Source of the DNA: an uncultured Pelagibacteraceae bacterium
GTDB taxonomy: Bacteria > Pseudomonadota > Alphaproteobacteria > Pelagibacterales > Pelagibacteraceae
DNA: 64,000 nt
NCBI GenBank assembly: GCA_902587215.1
Contig: CACIKJ010000001.1
Location: 1 to 64,000, forward strand
Reading direction: 5' to 3'
This document shows, in pieces, positions 44,484-53,146 of this stretch (its first letter is position 1; each line of letters opens with the position of its first letter). The translations under genes were made by a program, and so were the position numbers. The notes under the pieces were generated by a model. It did not search any database. It worked only from the letters and a program-made list of their open reading frames with translations, and was not told the origin of the DNA.

Positions 44484-44991
44484 ACTTTTTGAAAAACAAA
44501 TGAATTAATAAAGAAAATATAATAAATATTGTTGTTAAAATAAAATAATTTTCTGAATTAATATATATAAATATAGCCCCAATTAGATAATTTAATATGT
44601 AATAATTTTTTCTATTAAATTTTAAAAGATTGGCAAGTTTTTCAAAAAAATAATAAGCAATTAATATATTTAGTATCATCCAGTAAAAACTTAAATATAA
44701 TAAATCATAAGAAAAAAATTTAATTGTTTTTAAGCCAATAAATTGAGATGGCAATTCCATATCAGAAAATAAATGAATAATTAAGCCTAGACACATACCG
44801 GATATAAAATATAATTTTTTAAATTCATTGCTATTTTTTAATAATATAAAAAATAATAAAAAAATTATTACACTATGGGTCAAAATAGATCTATGACCTA
44901 TATAATCTATTAAAAAAAAGTCAAAGTCTGGATAGGTCAATCCAACAACAATACCAAAAAAATAGTTAATATTAATTAATTTAGTTTTCAT
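44467..44991 (-). CDS. YdjM/DUF457-like integral membrane protein
   Basis: A 174-residue protein with about five hydrophobic segments. FFGIVVGLTYPDFDF and DYIGHRSILTHSVIIF match the conserved PDxDf...HRgxTHS pattern of the YdjM (LexA-regulated, predicted metal-dependent membrane hydrolase) family; a second His cluster is in GLIIHLFSDMEL. I start it at the ATG at 44991; a TTG at 45036 adds an unconserved basic leader. Its 3' end overlaps the nucleotidyltransferase gene by 17 bases in convergent orientation. The substrate is unknown. Confidence 0.7.
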   Translation of the reverse strand: MKTKLININYFFGIVVGLTYPDFDFFLIDYIGHRSILTHSVIIFLLFFILLKNSNEFKKLYFISGMCLGLIIHLFSDMELPSQFIGLKTIKFFSYDLLYLSFYWMILNILIAYYFFEKLANLLKFNRKNYYILNYLIGAIFIYINSENYFILTTIFIIFSLLIHLFFKKFNTVF

Positions 44992-45030
44992 TTTATAAAT
45001 TTTTTTTATAATTAAATTATTATAAAACCT

Positions 45031-46170
45031 ATGCAATTTAAAAAATTATATATTTTAAAAGAGTTATATAAATCCTTTTTTTCATTATTATTTTCTCAAA
45101 TTAACAAAAAAAAAGATTTTGTTTTTTATTCAGAATCTTTATTTTATAAAAATTATTATTATGATTTATTAAATAAATTGAATAATAAAAAAAAATCAGT
45201 GTCAATTTTGAGTTCAGACATTAATGAATATTTGGATCTTAAAAATAATAATTTCAATGTTTATTTCATAGGAACGGGTTTTTTTAGAATTTTAGTATTT
45301 AATATTATTAACTGCAATAATTTTTTAATGACTATGACGGATATAGGTAACAATCTAAATAAATCAAAATTTTGTGACAAATACATTTATTTTTTTCATT
45401 GCATGCATAGTACTCATAAAATGTATACTGAAAAAGCTTTTGATAATTATAATGTTATTTTTACAATAGGTCAGTTTCAAACAAAAGAAATAATCAAAAA
45501 TGAAAATGTTAATAAACTCAATAAAAAGAAAATATTTGAAACCGGTTATTTTTATTTAGATTTCCTTGAAAAAAATTGTAATAAAAAAATAAGCGATAAA
45601 AAAAATATTTTATTTGCTCCAAGTTGGAATTATGACCAAAATAATTTATTTAACAATCATGGATATAATATTATAGACAAACTGTTAAAAAGTAACTTTG
45701 AATTAACTTTTAGACCTCACCCTGAAATTATCAAAAGAAATAAGAATGAATATATTAAAATAATTAATCAATTCAAAAATAATAATTCTTTTAAAATAGA
45801 TAATCATCATTCTAATATTTACTCGATGGAAAAAGCCTCACTTTTGATTACCGATAACTCCTCAATTGCTGTTGAATACTCGTTTGTATTTTATAGACCT
45901 GTAATTTTTATTGATTACAAAGATAAAATACATAATAAAAATTACGAGAAAATAAGTAATTTTACTTTCGAGGGTGATTTTAAAAACAAAATTGGGATTT
46001 CTATTTCTAATGATCAAATAGATAATTTAGGACAAATTTGCGAACAATCAATTTCAAATTCATTTTCAAAAAGAAATGAGATCGACAAAATAAAAAAAGA
46101 ATACCTATCAAACATCTCAAACTCTGTTGATACAGCTTGTAAAATATTAACTGATGTGACATTCTCATAA
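45031..46170 (+). CDS. CDP-glycerol glycerophosphotransferase family protein (TagB/TagF-like)
   Basis: A 379-residue GT-B-fold transferase resembling the TagB/TagF domain that transfers glycerol-phosphate from CDP-glycerol. The donor half is clear: FAPSWNYDQN (195-204), FRPHPE (227-232) and ITDNSSIAVEYSFVFYRPV (273-291). The N-terminal half has FHCMHSTHKMY (122-132) where the catalytic His would lie. In Gram-negative capsule clusters related enzymes transfer glycerol-, ribitol- or sugar-phosphate. A role with a CDP-linked group such as cytidine diphosphoramidate is speculative. Confidence 0.78.
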   Translation: MQFKKLYILKELYKSFFSLLFSQINKKKDFVFYSESLFYKNYYYDLLNKLNNKKKSVSILSSDINEYLDLKNNNFNVYFIGTGFFRILVFNIINCNNFLMTMTDIGNNLNKSKFCDKYIYFFHCMHSTHKMYTEKAFDNYNVIFTIGQFQTKEIIKNENVNKLNKKKIFETGYFYLDFLEKNCNKKISDKKNILFAPSWNYDQNNLFNNHGYNIIDKLLKSNFELTFRPHPEIIKRNKNEYIKIINQFKNNNSFKIDNHHSNIYSMEKASLLITDNSSIAVEYSFVFYRPVIFIDYKDKIHNKNYEKISNFTFEGDFKNKIGISISNDQIDNLGQICEQSISNSFSKRNEIDKIKKEYLSNISNSVDTACKILTDVTFS

Positions 46171-46194
46171 ATAAAAAAATTTTACTTATTACCC

Positions 46195-46223
46195 TTGTTC
46201 AATTATAAATATTAGCATAAATA
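46195..46223 (+). promoter_or_regulatory. Candidate promoter for tRNA-Leu and nadK
   Basis: TTGTTC (46195-46200), 17 bases, then TAAATA (46218-46223), placing the start point about 12 bases before the mature tRNA-Leu 5' end. nadK begins 5 bases after the tRNA and must share this transcript. Confidence 0.4.
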
Positions 46224-46241
46224 CTCATGAAATTCATTAAT

Positions 46242-46327
46242 GCCCTCGTGGTGAAATTGGTAGACACAAAGGACTTAAAATCCTTGCCCATTTGGGAGTG
46301 CCAGTTCGAGTCTGGCCGAGGGCACCA
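46242..46327 (+). tRNA. tRNA-Leu (anticodon TAA)
   Basis: An 86-base class II tRNA with a long variable arm. The acceptor stem GCCCTCG pairs with CGAGGGC, discriminator A and encoded CCA. The anticodon loop CTTAAAA sits in an AAGGA/TCCTT stem, giving TAA for UUA codons, the dominant leucine codon in such an AT-rich genome. The T-loop is TTCGAGT. Confidence 0.97.
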
Positions 46328-46332
46328 CTAAA

Positions 46333-47106
46333 ATGAAAAATTTGTTAATAGTTTCAGACAAAAATAAAAAATCGGAAAATATCAAATTAAAAGTTTTAAA
46401 AAAAGTTCAAAACACACAATTCAAAAAAAGAAAATTAATAATAGTTATTGGTGGAGATGGATTTATGCTTCAAACTTTAAAGAAATTTTATAAATATAAA
46501 AAACCTTTTTATGGAATAAATTCAGGAGATTATGGATTTTTAATGAATAAATTTTACGAAAAAAATTTTTTAAAAAATATATCTAAATCTGATTTAATTA
46601 AAATATCACCTCTGCAAATGATAGTTAAAAATAAGTTTAATAAAATAAAAAAATCAATAGCTATTAATGAAATATCAATCTTACGACAAAGCAGACAGGC
46701 AGCGTCAGTTTCAATTAAAAACGGCTCTAATTATGTTATTAAGAAATTAAGGGGGGATGGTTTGCTTGTTTGTACTCCAGCAGGAAGTACTGCTTATAAT
46801 CTCTCAGTTCATGGTCCAATTTTAAATCTAAATTCAAATAAATTAGCAATCTCACCTGTAAGTCCATTTAGACCAAGAAGATGGAAAGGTAAAATTGTAA
46901 GCAATAAGTCAAAAATAATAATTAAAAATTTAAACCCAAAGAAAAGACCTATAAGTGCTGTAGCTGATAACGTAGAAGTTCGTAATGTTGTGGAAGTAAA
47001 AATCAGTGAGAATAAAAAAATTATGTTTAACCTTATGTATAATAAAAATAAATCAATAGAAAAAAAAATTAAAATCGAACAACTTAGAAAAGAAATTGGA
47101 AAGTAA
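46333..47106 (+). CDS. nadK: NAD kinase
   Basis: A 257-residue ATP-NAD kinase that makes NADP+. VIGGDGFMLQTLKKFY is the GGDGT-type catalytic motif (Phe replaces the usual Thr); INSGDYGFLMN is the NE/D equivalent, and LRGDGLLVCTPAGSTAYNLS is the second nucleotide-binding motif. It starts 5 bases after tRNA-Leu, so the two are probably co-transcribed. It is a core gene inside an otherwise accessory region. Confidence 0.93.
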   Translation: MKNLLIVSDKNKKSENIKLKVLKKVQNTQFKKRKLIIVIGGDGFMLQTLKKFYKYKKPFYGINSGDYGFLMNKFYEKNFLKNISKSDLIKISPLQMIVKNKFNKIKKSIAINEISILRQSRQAASVSIKNGSNYVIKKLRGDGLLVCTPAGSTAYNLSVHGPILNLNSNKLAISPVSPFRPRRWKGKIVSNKSKIIIKNLNPKKRPISAVADNVEVRNVVEVKISENKKIMFNLMYNKNKSIEKKIKIEQLRKEIGK

Positions 47107-47107
47107 A

Positions 47108-47947
47108 TTAATAGGTGTCACATATAACCGATATACAACTATTATTATTAAAATCCCAAAAATCAGTATAAATATTTGTAAAAAATTTATCCATGTTGTT
47201 ATTTATAAAATCACTGTTGTTACTTGTATAAGCAAAGACAAAAATACCTTTTCTAACTAGTTTAGCATATATTTCTTTATTTTTTATTATATCTTCAGAA
47301 TGTGCGGTTACGATTTTAATATTGTTTTCTATTACAAAATCATAATCCTTGAAATTAAATGAATAAACTGGATTTATTATTTTATTTTTAACAGAATAAA
47401 TAAAGTTTTTTTTACCAAATATCTCAATTAAAATTCTATTTTTATCGAATTTAAAATCTTTATATATTTTTTCAAAATTATTTGTTTTATCGGTTAAAAA
47501 ATAAATATCACTATTCTCACCAAATATTTTATTTATTTGATCTACTTCTAAAGGTTTATATTTATTGAATAGTCTTAAATTTAAAAATTCATCATATAGA
47601 ATTGCGTTTTCATTGGTATTTATATAATTTGAATTGTTTTTAAAAGAAATCCAATCATGAACTCCAACAAATTTGTTATCTAGAGTTTCTTTTAAATCTA
47701 TTTCAATTATTTTAAAACCTAAACTAATACTTTGATTTATTGCTTCTAGGGAATTAGTATATTTGATATTTTCGATTCCACCACCAGCGTGAGCAATAAA
47801 TTTATATTGTTTTTCATTTAACTTTTCTAATAGCTCCAGATTATATATTGGTTGCTTATTAATATTATTGAAAACTATAAAAATTAATAACAACAATATT
47901 ATAATAACAGTTAAAATTTTAATTAAATGTTTACTTCCAAAAATCAT
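47108..47947 (-). CDS. Glycerophosphodiester phosphodiesterase-like protein, membrane-anchored
   Basis: A 279-residue protein. Residues 8-27 are a hydrophobic N-terminal anchor, so the domain faces the periplasm. The GDPD TIM-barrel start is FIAHAGGGIENIKYTNSLEA (50-69) followed by IIEIDLKETLDNKFVGVHDW (80-99), giving the His53, Glu82, Asp84 and His97 positions of GDPD enzymes. It lacks the usual Arg after HR/HA (HAGG instead of HRG), so activity is uncertain. Its start overlaps the end of the phosphoglycerol-transferase-like gene by 17 bases. Confidence 0.75.
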   Translation of the reverse strand: MIFGSKHLIKILTVIIILLLLIFIVFNNINKQPIYNLELLEKLNEKQYKFIAHAGGGIENIKYTNSLEAINQSISLGFKIIEIDLKETLDNKFVGVHDWISFKNNSNYINTNENAILYDEFLNLRLFNKYKPLEVDQINKIFGENSDIYFLTDKTNNFEKIYKDFKFDKNRILIEIFGKKNFIYSVKNKIINPVYSFNFKDYDFVIENNIKIVTAHSEDIIKNKEIYAKLVRKGIFVFAYTSNNSDFINNNMDKFFTNIYTDFWDFNNNSCISVICDTY

Positions 47948-49010
47948 AATAAAAATTAGATATTTTATAAATATTATTTTCTAGGCTTTTAAAATATTTA
48001 TCATAGTCGAAAAAATCTCTTGTTTCAAAAATTGTATAACCCAATCCGAGTCTATCGCCATAATTTAAATTTAATGATTGTAGAATTGTTGGAAAAAAAT
48101 CATAATGTGTCATCAGAGATCTTTTTTGTATTTTTTTATCTGTTAAAATTCTACCATAAATTGATCTATCCAAATTTTTATTTATTGCCAAAGTATTTTT
48201 ATGATTATTGTATATGTCATCCATTGGATACAAATGGTCTCCTAGTAAAACAATAGAAACACTATCTTTGTAACTATCAAAAATATTTTCAATAAATTCA
48301 TGTAAACTTGTGGCCGTACAATGAATCGAATTAATCAAATCATCATTGCTTAGATCATTATTTTTACATGTTGGATCTACATAACCAGGAAAATGATTAT
48401 CAGTAGTTAAAATTGTGATATTAAAATTTTTATTTTGCTGTTTATATTTTTTTATCTCATCAAAAGCCTTTTTGAAAATGACACTATCGTTTACACCATT
48501 AGACCAGGAATTTTTGGGTATGTTATTTTGTTTATCAAAGTATTTTTTTTCAAATATTTGATCATATCCATGATTAGAAAAAAAAATATCCATTGCATGA
48601 AATGATATCTCACCTGAATAAATTAACGTATTACTATAGTTATTAATTTTTAAAATGTCACCTAAACAAGTAGCATTTGGTAAAAAACTCTTCATACCAA
48701 AAACATTTCTTTGATGTTTTAATTTATCTTTTTTATAAATTAATCTAGTATCAAAAATGCCTATTGGTTTTTGGGGAATACCACATTGAGTTGAAACAAT
48801 ACTCCCAATCGTAAAGTTATTAAATTTTGTCTCTAAAAAAAATGGAACTTTTTGTGATGGAAAATTAAGTTTTTCCATAATAGAATTTTCAAACGCAGGA
48901 TTTTCTAAATAATTTTCTTCAAAAGACTCAATGTATATTAAAATTAGGTCTTTTTTGTTTTCTTTAATAAAAGATTTATTTAAATTTGCCTCTATATAAT
49001 TATTTTTCAA
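47931..49010 (-). CDS. OpgB/LtaS-like phosphoglycerol transferase, catalytic domain (gene 5' part separated)
   Basis: The 359 residues readable from a TTG at 49010 contain the catalytic domain of phosphoglycerol transferase I / LTA-synthase-like enzymes: DLILIYIESFEENYL with the metal-binding Glu, GSIVSTQCGIPQKPIG with the nucleophile Thr (the OpgB family has a similar SQCGIP), TDNHFPGYVDP, and VLLGDHLYPMDD (metal Asp-His). The TTG start is not convincing because the same frame stays open for about 120 more codons upstream and encodes the missing membrane domain (see 49011-49388). The product would add phosphoglycerol to periplasmic or surface glycans. Confidence 0.72.
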   Translation of the reverse strand: MKNNYIEANLNKSFIKENKKDLILIYIESFEENYLENPAFENSIMEKLNFPSQKVPFFLETKFNNFTIGSIVSTQCGIPQKPIGIFDTRLIYKKDKLKHQRNVFGMKSFLPNATCLGDILKINNYSNTLIYSGEISFHAMDIFFSNHGYDQIFEKKYFDKQNNIPKNSWSNGVNDSVIFKKAFDEIKKYKQQNKNFNITILTTDNHFPGYVDPTCKNNDLSNDDLINSIHCTATSLHEFIENIFDSYKDSVSIVLLGDHLYPMDDIYNNHKNTLAINKNLDRSIYGRILTDKKIQKRSLMTHYDFFPTILQSLNLNYGDRLGLGYTIFETRDFFDYDKYFKSLENNIYKISNFYYDFWK

Positions 49011-49388
49011 AAATTGATTATCATTTTCAATATTAATACTTTCAAAAAAATTTATTCTTTCTAAATTAAAAATAGTAACGACAACAAAAAAAATTGAATT
49101 AATTAATATTAATTTTAATGTAAGAATTTTTTTTTTGAAAATTTTATATTGTGTAAATAAAATAATAATACAAAATAAAATTGGTGCATATATACAATAT
49201 TCGATAAATTTATTTATTACATAATCGTCAGCATCAACTAACCCTTGAAATCCAAAATTTATATTTATTAATATTAAATCAAAACTAACATTTCCAAAGT
49301 ATCTGTTGATCCATAAATTAAAAAAAATAGAAAATAGGCCAATAAAAATTATGACTGTTAAAAAAAACAGATTTTATAATTTTTTCAT
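49011..49388 (-). pseudogene. N-terminal membrane domain of the OpgB-like gene, in-frame but without a usable start
   Basis: Upstream of the TTG at 49010 the frame stays open to 49373 with no ATG, GTG or TTG. It encodes hydrophobic helices (LTVIIFIGLFSIFFNLWI; IYAPILFCIIILF; LILINSIFFVVVTIF) typical of the N-terminal membrane part of these transferases. An ATG at 49386-49388 is in the same frame but is followed by AAA AAA TTA TAA, a stop at 49374-49376. If the A6 run had one more base and the T8 run one fewer, the start would read MKKIIKSVFLTV and fuse cleanly. A damaged gene, phase-variable tract, non-canonical start or sequencing error are all possible. Confidence 0.6.
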
Positions 49389-49486
49389 ACATTCAAATAT
49401 AGAAACTAAGTATATATATGAGTAAATCAATTACTAATTATTTATTGAATATTTAATTTAAGAATTTCTTGATTTTATTAATTTTC

Positions 49487-49562
49487 TGGTGCCCCCACAC
49501 GGACTCGAACCGCGGACCTACTGATTACAAATCAGTTGCTCTACCAGCTGAGCTATAGGGGC
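49487..49562 (-). tRNA. tRNA-Thr (anticodon TGT)
   Basis: A 76-base tRNA on the minus strand with encoded CCA. Acceptor GCCCCTA pairs with TGGGGGC and the discriminator is A; the D-arm is GCTC...GAGC; the anticodon stem ACTGA/TCAGT encloses TTTGTAA, giving TGT; the T-loop is TTCGAGT. It separates the surface-polysaccharide island from rlmB. Confidence 0.97.
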
Positions 49563-49600
49563 ACGTTTTGTTTTTTAGTACTTAATTTAATAAGATCAAG

Positions 49601-50338
49601 TTATTTTTTAATAGAATTTATATGATGAAATACAATTGATGCACTATTTGCAAGATTTAAACTTTCAATTTTATTACTGATTTCGATTTTAACAGTAAAG
49701 TCTAGATATTTCTCTGTATGTTTTTTCATTCCATATCCTTCTGAACCAAAAACTAATACATTATTTCCTTCCCATTTTATTTCATTTAAATTTTTATTAG
49801 CAGATCCATCAAAACCATATATCCAAAAATTTTTTTCTTTTAATGATTTTAATGTTGAATTTATATTAGAAACTATAAATATATTTAAATGCTCAATACC
49901 TCCGCTGGCCGCTTTATGCATTAGCTTGCTTTTTTCAGGATAATCTCTTTCTCTCACTATTAGTCCATCAATATTAAATGCACTTGCACTTCTTATAATT
50001 GAACCAATATTTCTTGGATCTGTTGCACCTGCAAGACAAACAAAATTTAAATTATTTTTATTTTTTATATATTCTTTAAGTTCAATTTTGTCTAATTTTT
50101 CAACCTCAGCAACAAAACCTTGGTGTAAAATATTTTCATTTCTGCAGTAATTGTCTAATTCTTTTTTAGTTTTAAAAAATACTTTTAAATTTGTAAGTAA
50201 ATTTTTATTTGGACTTTCTCGATGAATTGTCTTTTTACTTTCTTCAGTTAAAAATATTTTAAGAACTTTTCTCTCATTATTTTTAAGCGCTTCAATAACG
50301 GGGTGTTTTCCAACTATAAAATATGATGATTTATTCAT
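49601..50338 (-). CDS. rlmB: 23S rRNA (guanosine-2'-O-)-methyltransferase RlmB / TrmH family
   Basis: A 245-residue SpoU/TrmH-family methyltransferase. The N-terminal substrate-binding domain is YFIVGKHPVIEALKNNERKV. The knotted catalytic domain has AGATDPRNIGSIIRSASAFN, HKAASGGIEHLNI, VLVFGSEGYGMKKHTEKY and the final motif KIEISNKIESLNLANSASIV. This order is that of RlmB, which methylates G2251 of 23S rRNA. It is divergent from the tRNA-Tyr/tuf operon. Confidence 0.93.
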   Translation of the reverse strand: MNKSSYFIVGKHPVIEALKNNERKVLKIFLTEESKKTIHRESPNKNLLTNLKVFFKTKKELDNYCRNENILHQGFVAEVEKLDKIELKEYIKNKNNLNFVCLAGATDPRNIGSIIRSASAFNIDGLIVRERDYPEKSKLMHKAASGGIEHLNIFIVSNINSTLKSLKEKNFWIYGFDGSANKNLNEIKWEGNNVLVFGSEGYGMKKHTEKYLDFTVKIEISNKIESLNLANSASIVFHHINSIKK

Positions 50339-50361
50339 TTTGACCTTATTTTACACGTTTT

Positions 50362-50390
50362 TTGATAGATTTTACCATAAATTCTAATAT
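50362..50390 (+). promoter_or_regulatory. Promoter of the tRNA-Tyr-Gly-tuf-Trp-secE-nusG-rpl-rpoBC transcript
   Basis: TTGATA (50362-50367), exactly 17 bases, TAATAT (50385-50390). It is the best sigma-70-like site in the gap upstream of tRNA-Tyr and is correctly oriented for the whole downstream block; transcription would start near 50397. Confidence 0.6.
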
Positions 50391-50425
50391 TGCAATTATA
50401 AGATAAAAATATATAAACCGCCTGT

Positions 50426-50445
50426 TGTTTAAGCTTTATTAAACA
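50426..50445 (+). other. Hairpin in the leader before tRNA-Tyr
   Basis: TGTTTAA (50426-50432) and TTAAACA (50439-50445) form a 7-bp stem with a 6-base loop, 27 bases before the mature tRNA-Tyr. A related palindrome TGTTTAAACA lies after that tRNA at 50566-50575. They may be processing landmarks; no T-tract follows. Confidence 0.4.
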
Positions 50446-50471
50446 TGTGGACACTCTTCCATTTAAAATCT

Positions 50472-50557
<86 letters not shown>

Positions 50558-50594
50558 TTTAATATTGTTTAAACAGGAGCGAACACTTGGGTTT

Positions 50595-50668
50595 GCGGGT
50601 GTAGTTCAGTGGTAGAACACTAGCCTTCCAAGCTGGTTGCGTGGGTTCGATTCCCATCACCCGCTCCA
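50595..50668 (+). tRNA. tRNA-Gly (anticodon TCC)
   Basis: A 74-base tRNA with encoded CCA. Acceptor GCGGGTG pairs with CACCCGC, discriminator T. The anticodon loop CTTCCAA inside ACTAGC/GCTGGT gives TCC. T-loop TTCGATT. It lies 37 bases after tRNA-Tyr and 36 before tuf. Confidence 0.97.
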
Positions 50669-50704
50669 AATGAAATAAAAATTATAAGTGAGGTAAAAAA
50701 TATA

Positions 50705-51895
50705 ATGTCAAAAGAAAAGTTTAATAGATCGAAGCCACATTGTAATATTGGAACAATTGGCCACGTCGATCACGGTAAAACAACTCTTACGGCTGCAATT
50801 ACAAAAGTATTGTCAGAGTCTGGTGGAGCGCAATTTACTGCATATGATCAAATTGATAAAGCACCTGAAGAGAAAGAAAGAGGTATTACTATTTCTACGG
50901 CTCACGTTGAGTATGAAACTGATAAAAGACATTATGCTCACGTAGATTGCCCAGGTCACGCTGACTATGTTAAAAACATGATAACAGGTGCAGCGCAAAT
51001 GGACGGCGCAATATTGGTTGTAAATGCAGCTGATGGTCCTATGCCACAAACAAAAGAACATATACTTTTAGCAAGACAAGTAGGAGTTCCAGCAATTGTA
51101 GTATTTTTAAATAAAGTTGATCAAGTTGATGATAAAGAAATGATTGATTTAGTTGAAGAGGAAATTAAAGAACTTTTAACTTCATATAAGTTTCCAGGAG
51201 ATAAAACTCCAATAATTAAAGGTTCAGCATTGGCAGCAGTTGAAGGAAGAGATGAAGCTATTGGCAAGAATGCAATTATGGAATTAATGAAAGCAGTTGA
51301 TGATTTCATACCACAGCCTGATAGACCAAAAGATAAACCTTTTTTAATGCCAGTTGAAGATGTTTTCTCTATTTCTGGAAGAGGTACAGTTGTAACAGGA
51401 AGAGTTGAACAAGGTGTTGTAAAAACTGGAGAAGAAATAGAAATTGTTGGCATAAGAGAGACAAAAAAATCTGTATGTACTGGTGTTGAGATGTTTAGAA
51501 AAATTTTAGATACTGGTGAAGCAGGTGATAACATAGGAGCTCTTTTAAGAGGAGTTGAAAGAGAAGATGTTGAAAGAGGTCAAGTATTATGTAAACCAGG
51601 CTCTGTTACACCACATACTAAATTTGAAGCTCAAGCATACGTATTGAAAAAAGAAGAGGGCGGAAGACATACTCCATTCTTTACTAAGTACAGACCACAG
51701 TTTTATTTTAGAACTACAGATGTTACGGGTGAAGTTGAATTACCAGCGGGTACTGAAATGGTAATGCCAGGTGACGATGCTAAATTTACTGTTAAACTAA
51801 TTACTCCTATTGCAATGAGTGAAAAATTAAATTTTGCGATTAGAGAAGGTGGTAGAACAGTAGGTGCTGGAGTAGTAACTAAAATTATAGAGTAA
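50705..51895 (+). CDS. tuf: Elongation factor Tu
   Basis: A 396-residue GTPase delivering aminoacyl-tRNA to the ribosome. G1 loop GHVDHGKTT (19-27), switch [21 protein letters not shown] specificity motif and the SAL motif ([10 protein letters not shown]) are intact; domains 2 and 3 follow with the [18 protein letters not shown] barrel and the C-terminal [17 protein letters not shown]. tRNA-Gly precedes it and tRNA-Trp follows 8 bases after its stop. Only this copy is in the window. Confidence 0.99.
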   Translation: MSKEKFNRSKPHCNIGTIGHVDHGKTTLTAAITKVLSESGGAQFTAYDQIDKAPEEKERGITISTAHVEYETDKRHYAHVDCPGHADYVKNMITGAAQMDGAILVVNAADGPMPQTKEHILLARQVGVPAIVVFLNKVDQVDDKEMIDLVEEEIKELLTSYKFPGDKTPIIKGSALAAVEGRDEAIGKNAIMELMKAVDDFIPQPDRPKDKPFLMPVEDVFSISGRGTVVTGRVEQGVVKTGEEIEIVGIRETKKSVCTGVEMFRKILDTGEAGDNIGALLRGVEREDVERGQVLCKPGSVTPHTKFEAQAYVLKKEEGGRHTPFFTKYRPQFYFRTTDVTGEVELPAGTEMVMPGDDAKFTVKLITPIAMSEKLNFAIREGGRTVGAGVVTKIIE

Positions 51896-51903
51896 AACTC
51901 CAT

Positions 51904-51979
51904 AGGAGTGTAGCTCAATTGGTAGAGCGCCGGTCTCCAAAACCGGAGGTTGGGGGTTCGATTCCCTCCGCTCCTGCCA
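51904..51979 (+). tRNA. tRNA-Trp (anticodon CCA)
   Basis: A 76-base tRNA with encoded CCA. Acceptor AGGAGTG pairs with CGCTCCT, discriminator G. The anticodon loop TCTCCAAAA region in a CCGGT/ACCGG-type stem gives CCA for UGG. T-loop TTCGATT. It sits between tuf and secE, the usual bacterial arrangement. Confidence 0.97.
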
Positions 51980-51996
51980 TTAAGTATAAGGATTTT

Positions 51997-52188
51997 ATGA
52001 AGAACCCATTAAAATTTTTCCAAGAAGTTAAAAATGAAGCTTTTAAAGTTTCATGGCCCACGTCTAAAGAAACCATTCAAGGATCTTTAATGGTAGCAGC
52101 CATGGCAATTATCGCATCTTTATTTTTTCTTCTTTTAGATCAAATTTTAAAGTTTTTCTTAGAAATAATCTTGCAAGTGAGTTTTTAA
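51997..52188 (+). CDS. secE: Preprotein translocase subunit SecE
   Basis: A 63-residue single-helix SecE of the short alphaproteobacterial type. The amphipathic segment FFQEVKNEAFKVSWPTSKET holds the conserved V-x-WP motif and is followed by one transmembrane helix (MAIIASLFFLLLDQILKFFL). I chose the ATG at 51997 because AAGGA lies at 51988-51992; an apparent longer frame from 51919 runs through tRNA-Trp and is rejected. Confidence 0.95.
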   Translation: MKNPLKFFQEVKNEAFKVSWPTSKETIQGSLMVAAMAIIASLFFLLLDQILKFFLEIILQVSF

Positions 52189-52718
52189 TGTCAAATTGGT
52201 TTATAGTACAATCTCATTCAAGCTTTGAAAATAAAGTTGCGCAACAAATTAAAGATGAGGCTGATAAGAATAAAATTGCAGATAAAATTGAGGAAATAAT
52301 AGTTCCAACTCACGATGTGACAGAAGTTAGACGAGGAAAAAGAGTACAAAGAAAAAAGAAATATTTTCCTGGTTATGTACTAATTAAATGTGAAATGACA
52401 GATGACATATATCATATGATTAAATCTTTGAAAAAGGTTAGTGGTTTTTTAGGGTCAAAGGGTTCTCCTGTGCCTGTATCAGACAAAGAAATTGAGAAGA
52501 TTTTAGGTGAAATAAAAGATGGTGTAGTTCAACCAAAATCTGGTATAGATTACGCGATTGGTGAAAAAGTTCAGGTAATAGATGGACCTTTTGCATCCTT
52601 TAGTGGTTTGGTAGAAGAAATTGATGAAGACAAGTCTAAAGTTAAAGTTTCTGTATCAATATTTGGTAGACCAACCCCTGTTGAGCTTGAGTTTAACCAA
52701 GTAGAGAAGGTAAGTTAA
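52188..52718 (+). CDS. nusG: Transcription termination/antitermination factor NusG
   Basis: A 176-residue protein with the NGN domain ([52 protein letters not shown]) and the C-terminal KOW domain ([20 protein letters not shown]). It binds RNA polymerase beta-prime and links it to Rho and ribosomes. It shares a base with secE and with rplK. Confidence 0.98.
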   Translation: MSNWFIVQSHSSFENKVAQQIKDEADKNKIADKIEEIIVPTHDVTEVRRGKRVQRKKKYFPGYVLIKCEMTDDIYHMIKSLKKVSGFLGSKGSPVPVSDKEIEKILGEIKDGVVQPKSGIDYAIGEKVQVIDGPFASFSGLVEEIDEDKSKVKVSVSIFGRPTPVELEFNQVEKVS

Positions 52719-53146
52719 TGGCAAAAAAAGAAATTGCGGGATATGTAAAATTACAGATCAAAGGTGGTCAAGCTAATCCAGCTCCTCCAGTTGGCCCTGC
52801 TTTAGGACAAAGAGGAATTAATATAATGGATTTTTGTAAAGCATTTAATGAAAAAACCAAAGGCTTAATGGGAAAACCTGTTCCAGTAATAATAACTGTT
52901 TATAAAGATAAAAAATTTGATTTTATAATTAAAACACCACCAGCAACTTACTATATCAAAGAAAAATTGAAATTAAAAAGTGGATCATCAGAACCGGGTA
53001 GAAATATTGTTAAATCAATTACAAAAAAACAATTAGAAGAAATAGCGAAAGAAAAAATGGCTGATCTAAATGCACATGATACAGAACAAGCAGCAAAAAT
53101 TATAGCAGGATCAGCAAGATCAATGGGTATTGAGGTTAAAGAGTGA
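52718..53146 (+). CDS. rplK: 50S ribosomal protein L11
   Basis: A 142-residue protein with the L11 N-terminal domain ([35 protein letters not shown]) and the rRNA-binding C-terminal domain ending [15 protein letters not shown]. It forms the GTPase-associated centre with L10/L12. It overlaps rplA by one base as TGATG. Confidence 0.98.
   Translation: MAKKEIAGYVKLQIKGGQANPAPPVGPALGQRGINIMDFCKAFNEKTKGLMGKPVPVIITVYKDKKFDFIIKTPPATYYIKEKLKLKSGSSEPGRNIVKSITKKQLEEIAKEKMADLNAHDTEQAAKIIAGSARSMGIEVKE

Noticed and set aside
51919..51996. Extension of secE upstream through the tRNA-Trp gene
   Set aside because: The extra residues are a translation of the tRNA; the ATG at 51997 has a good Shine-Dalgarno (AAGGA) and gives a normal SecE.
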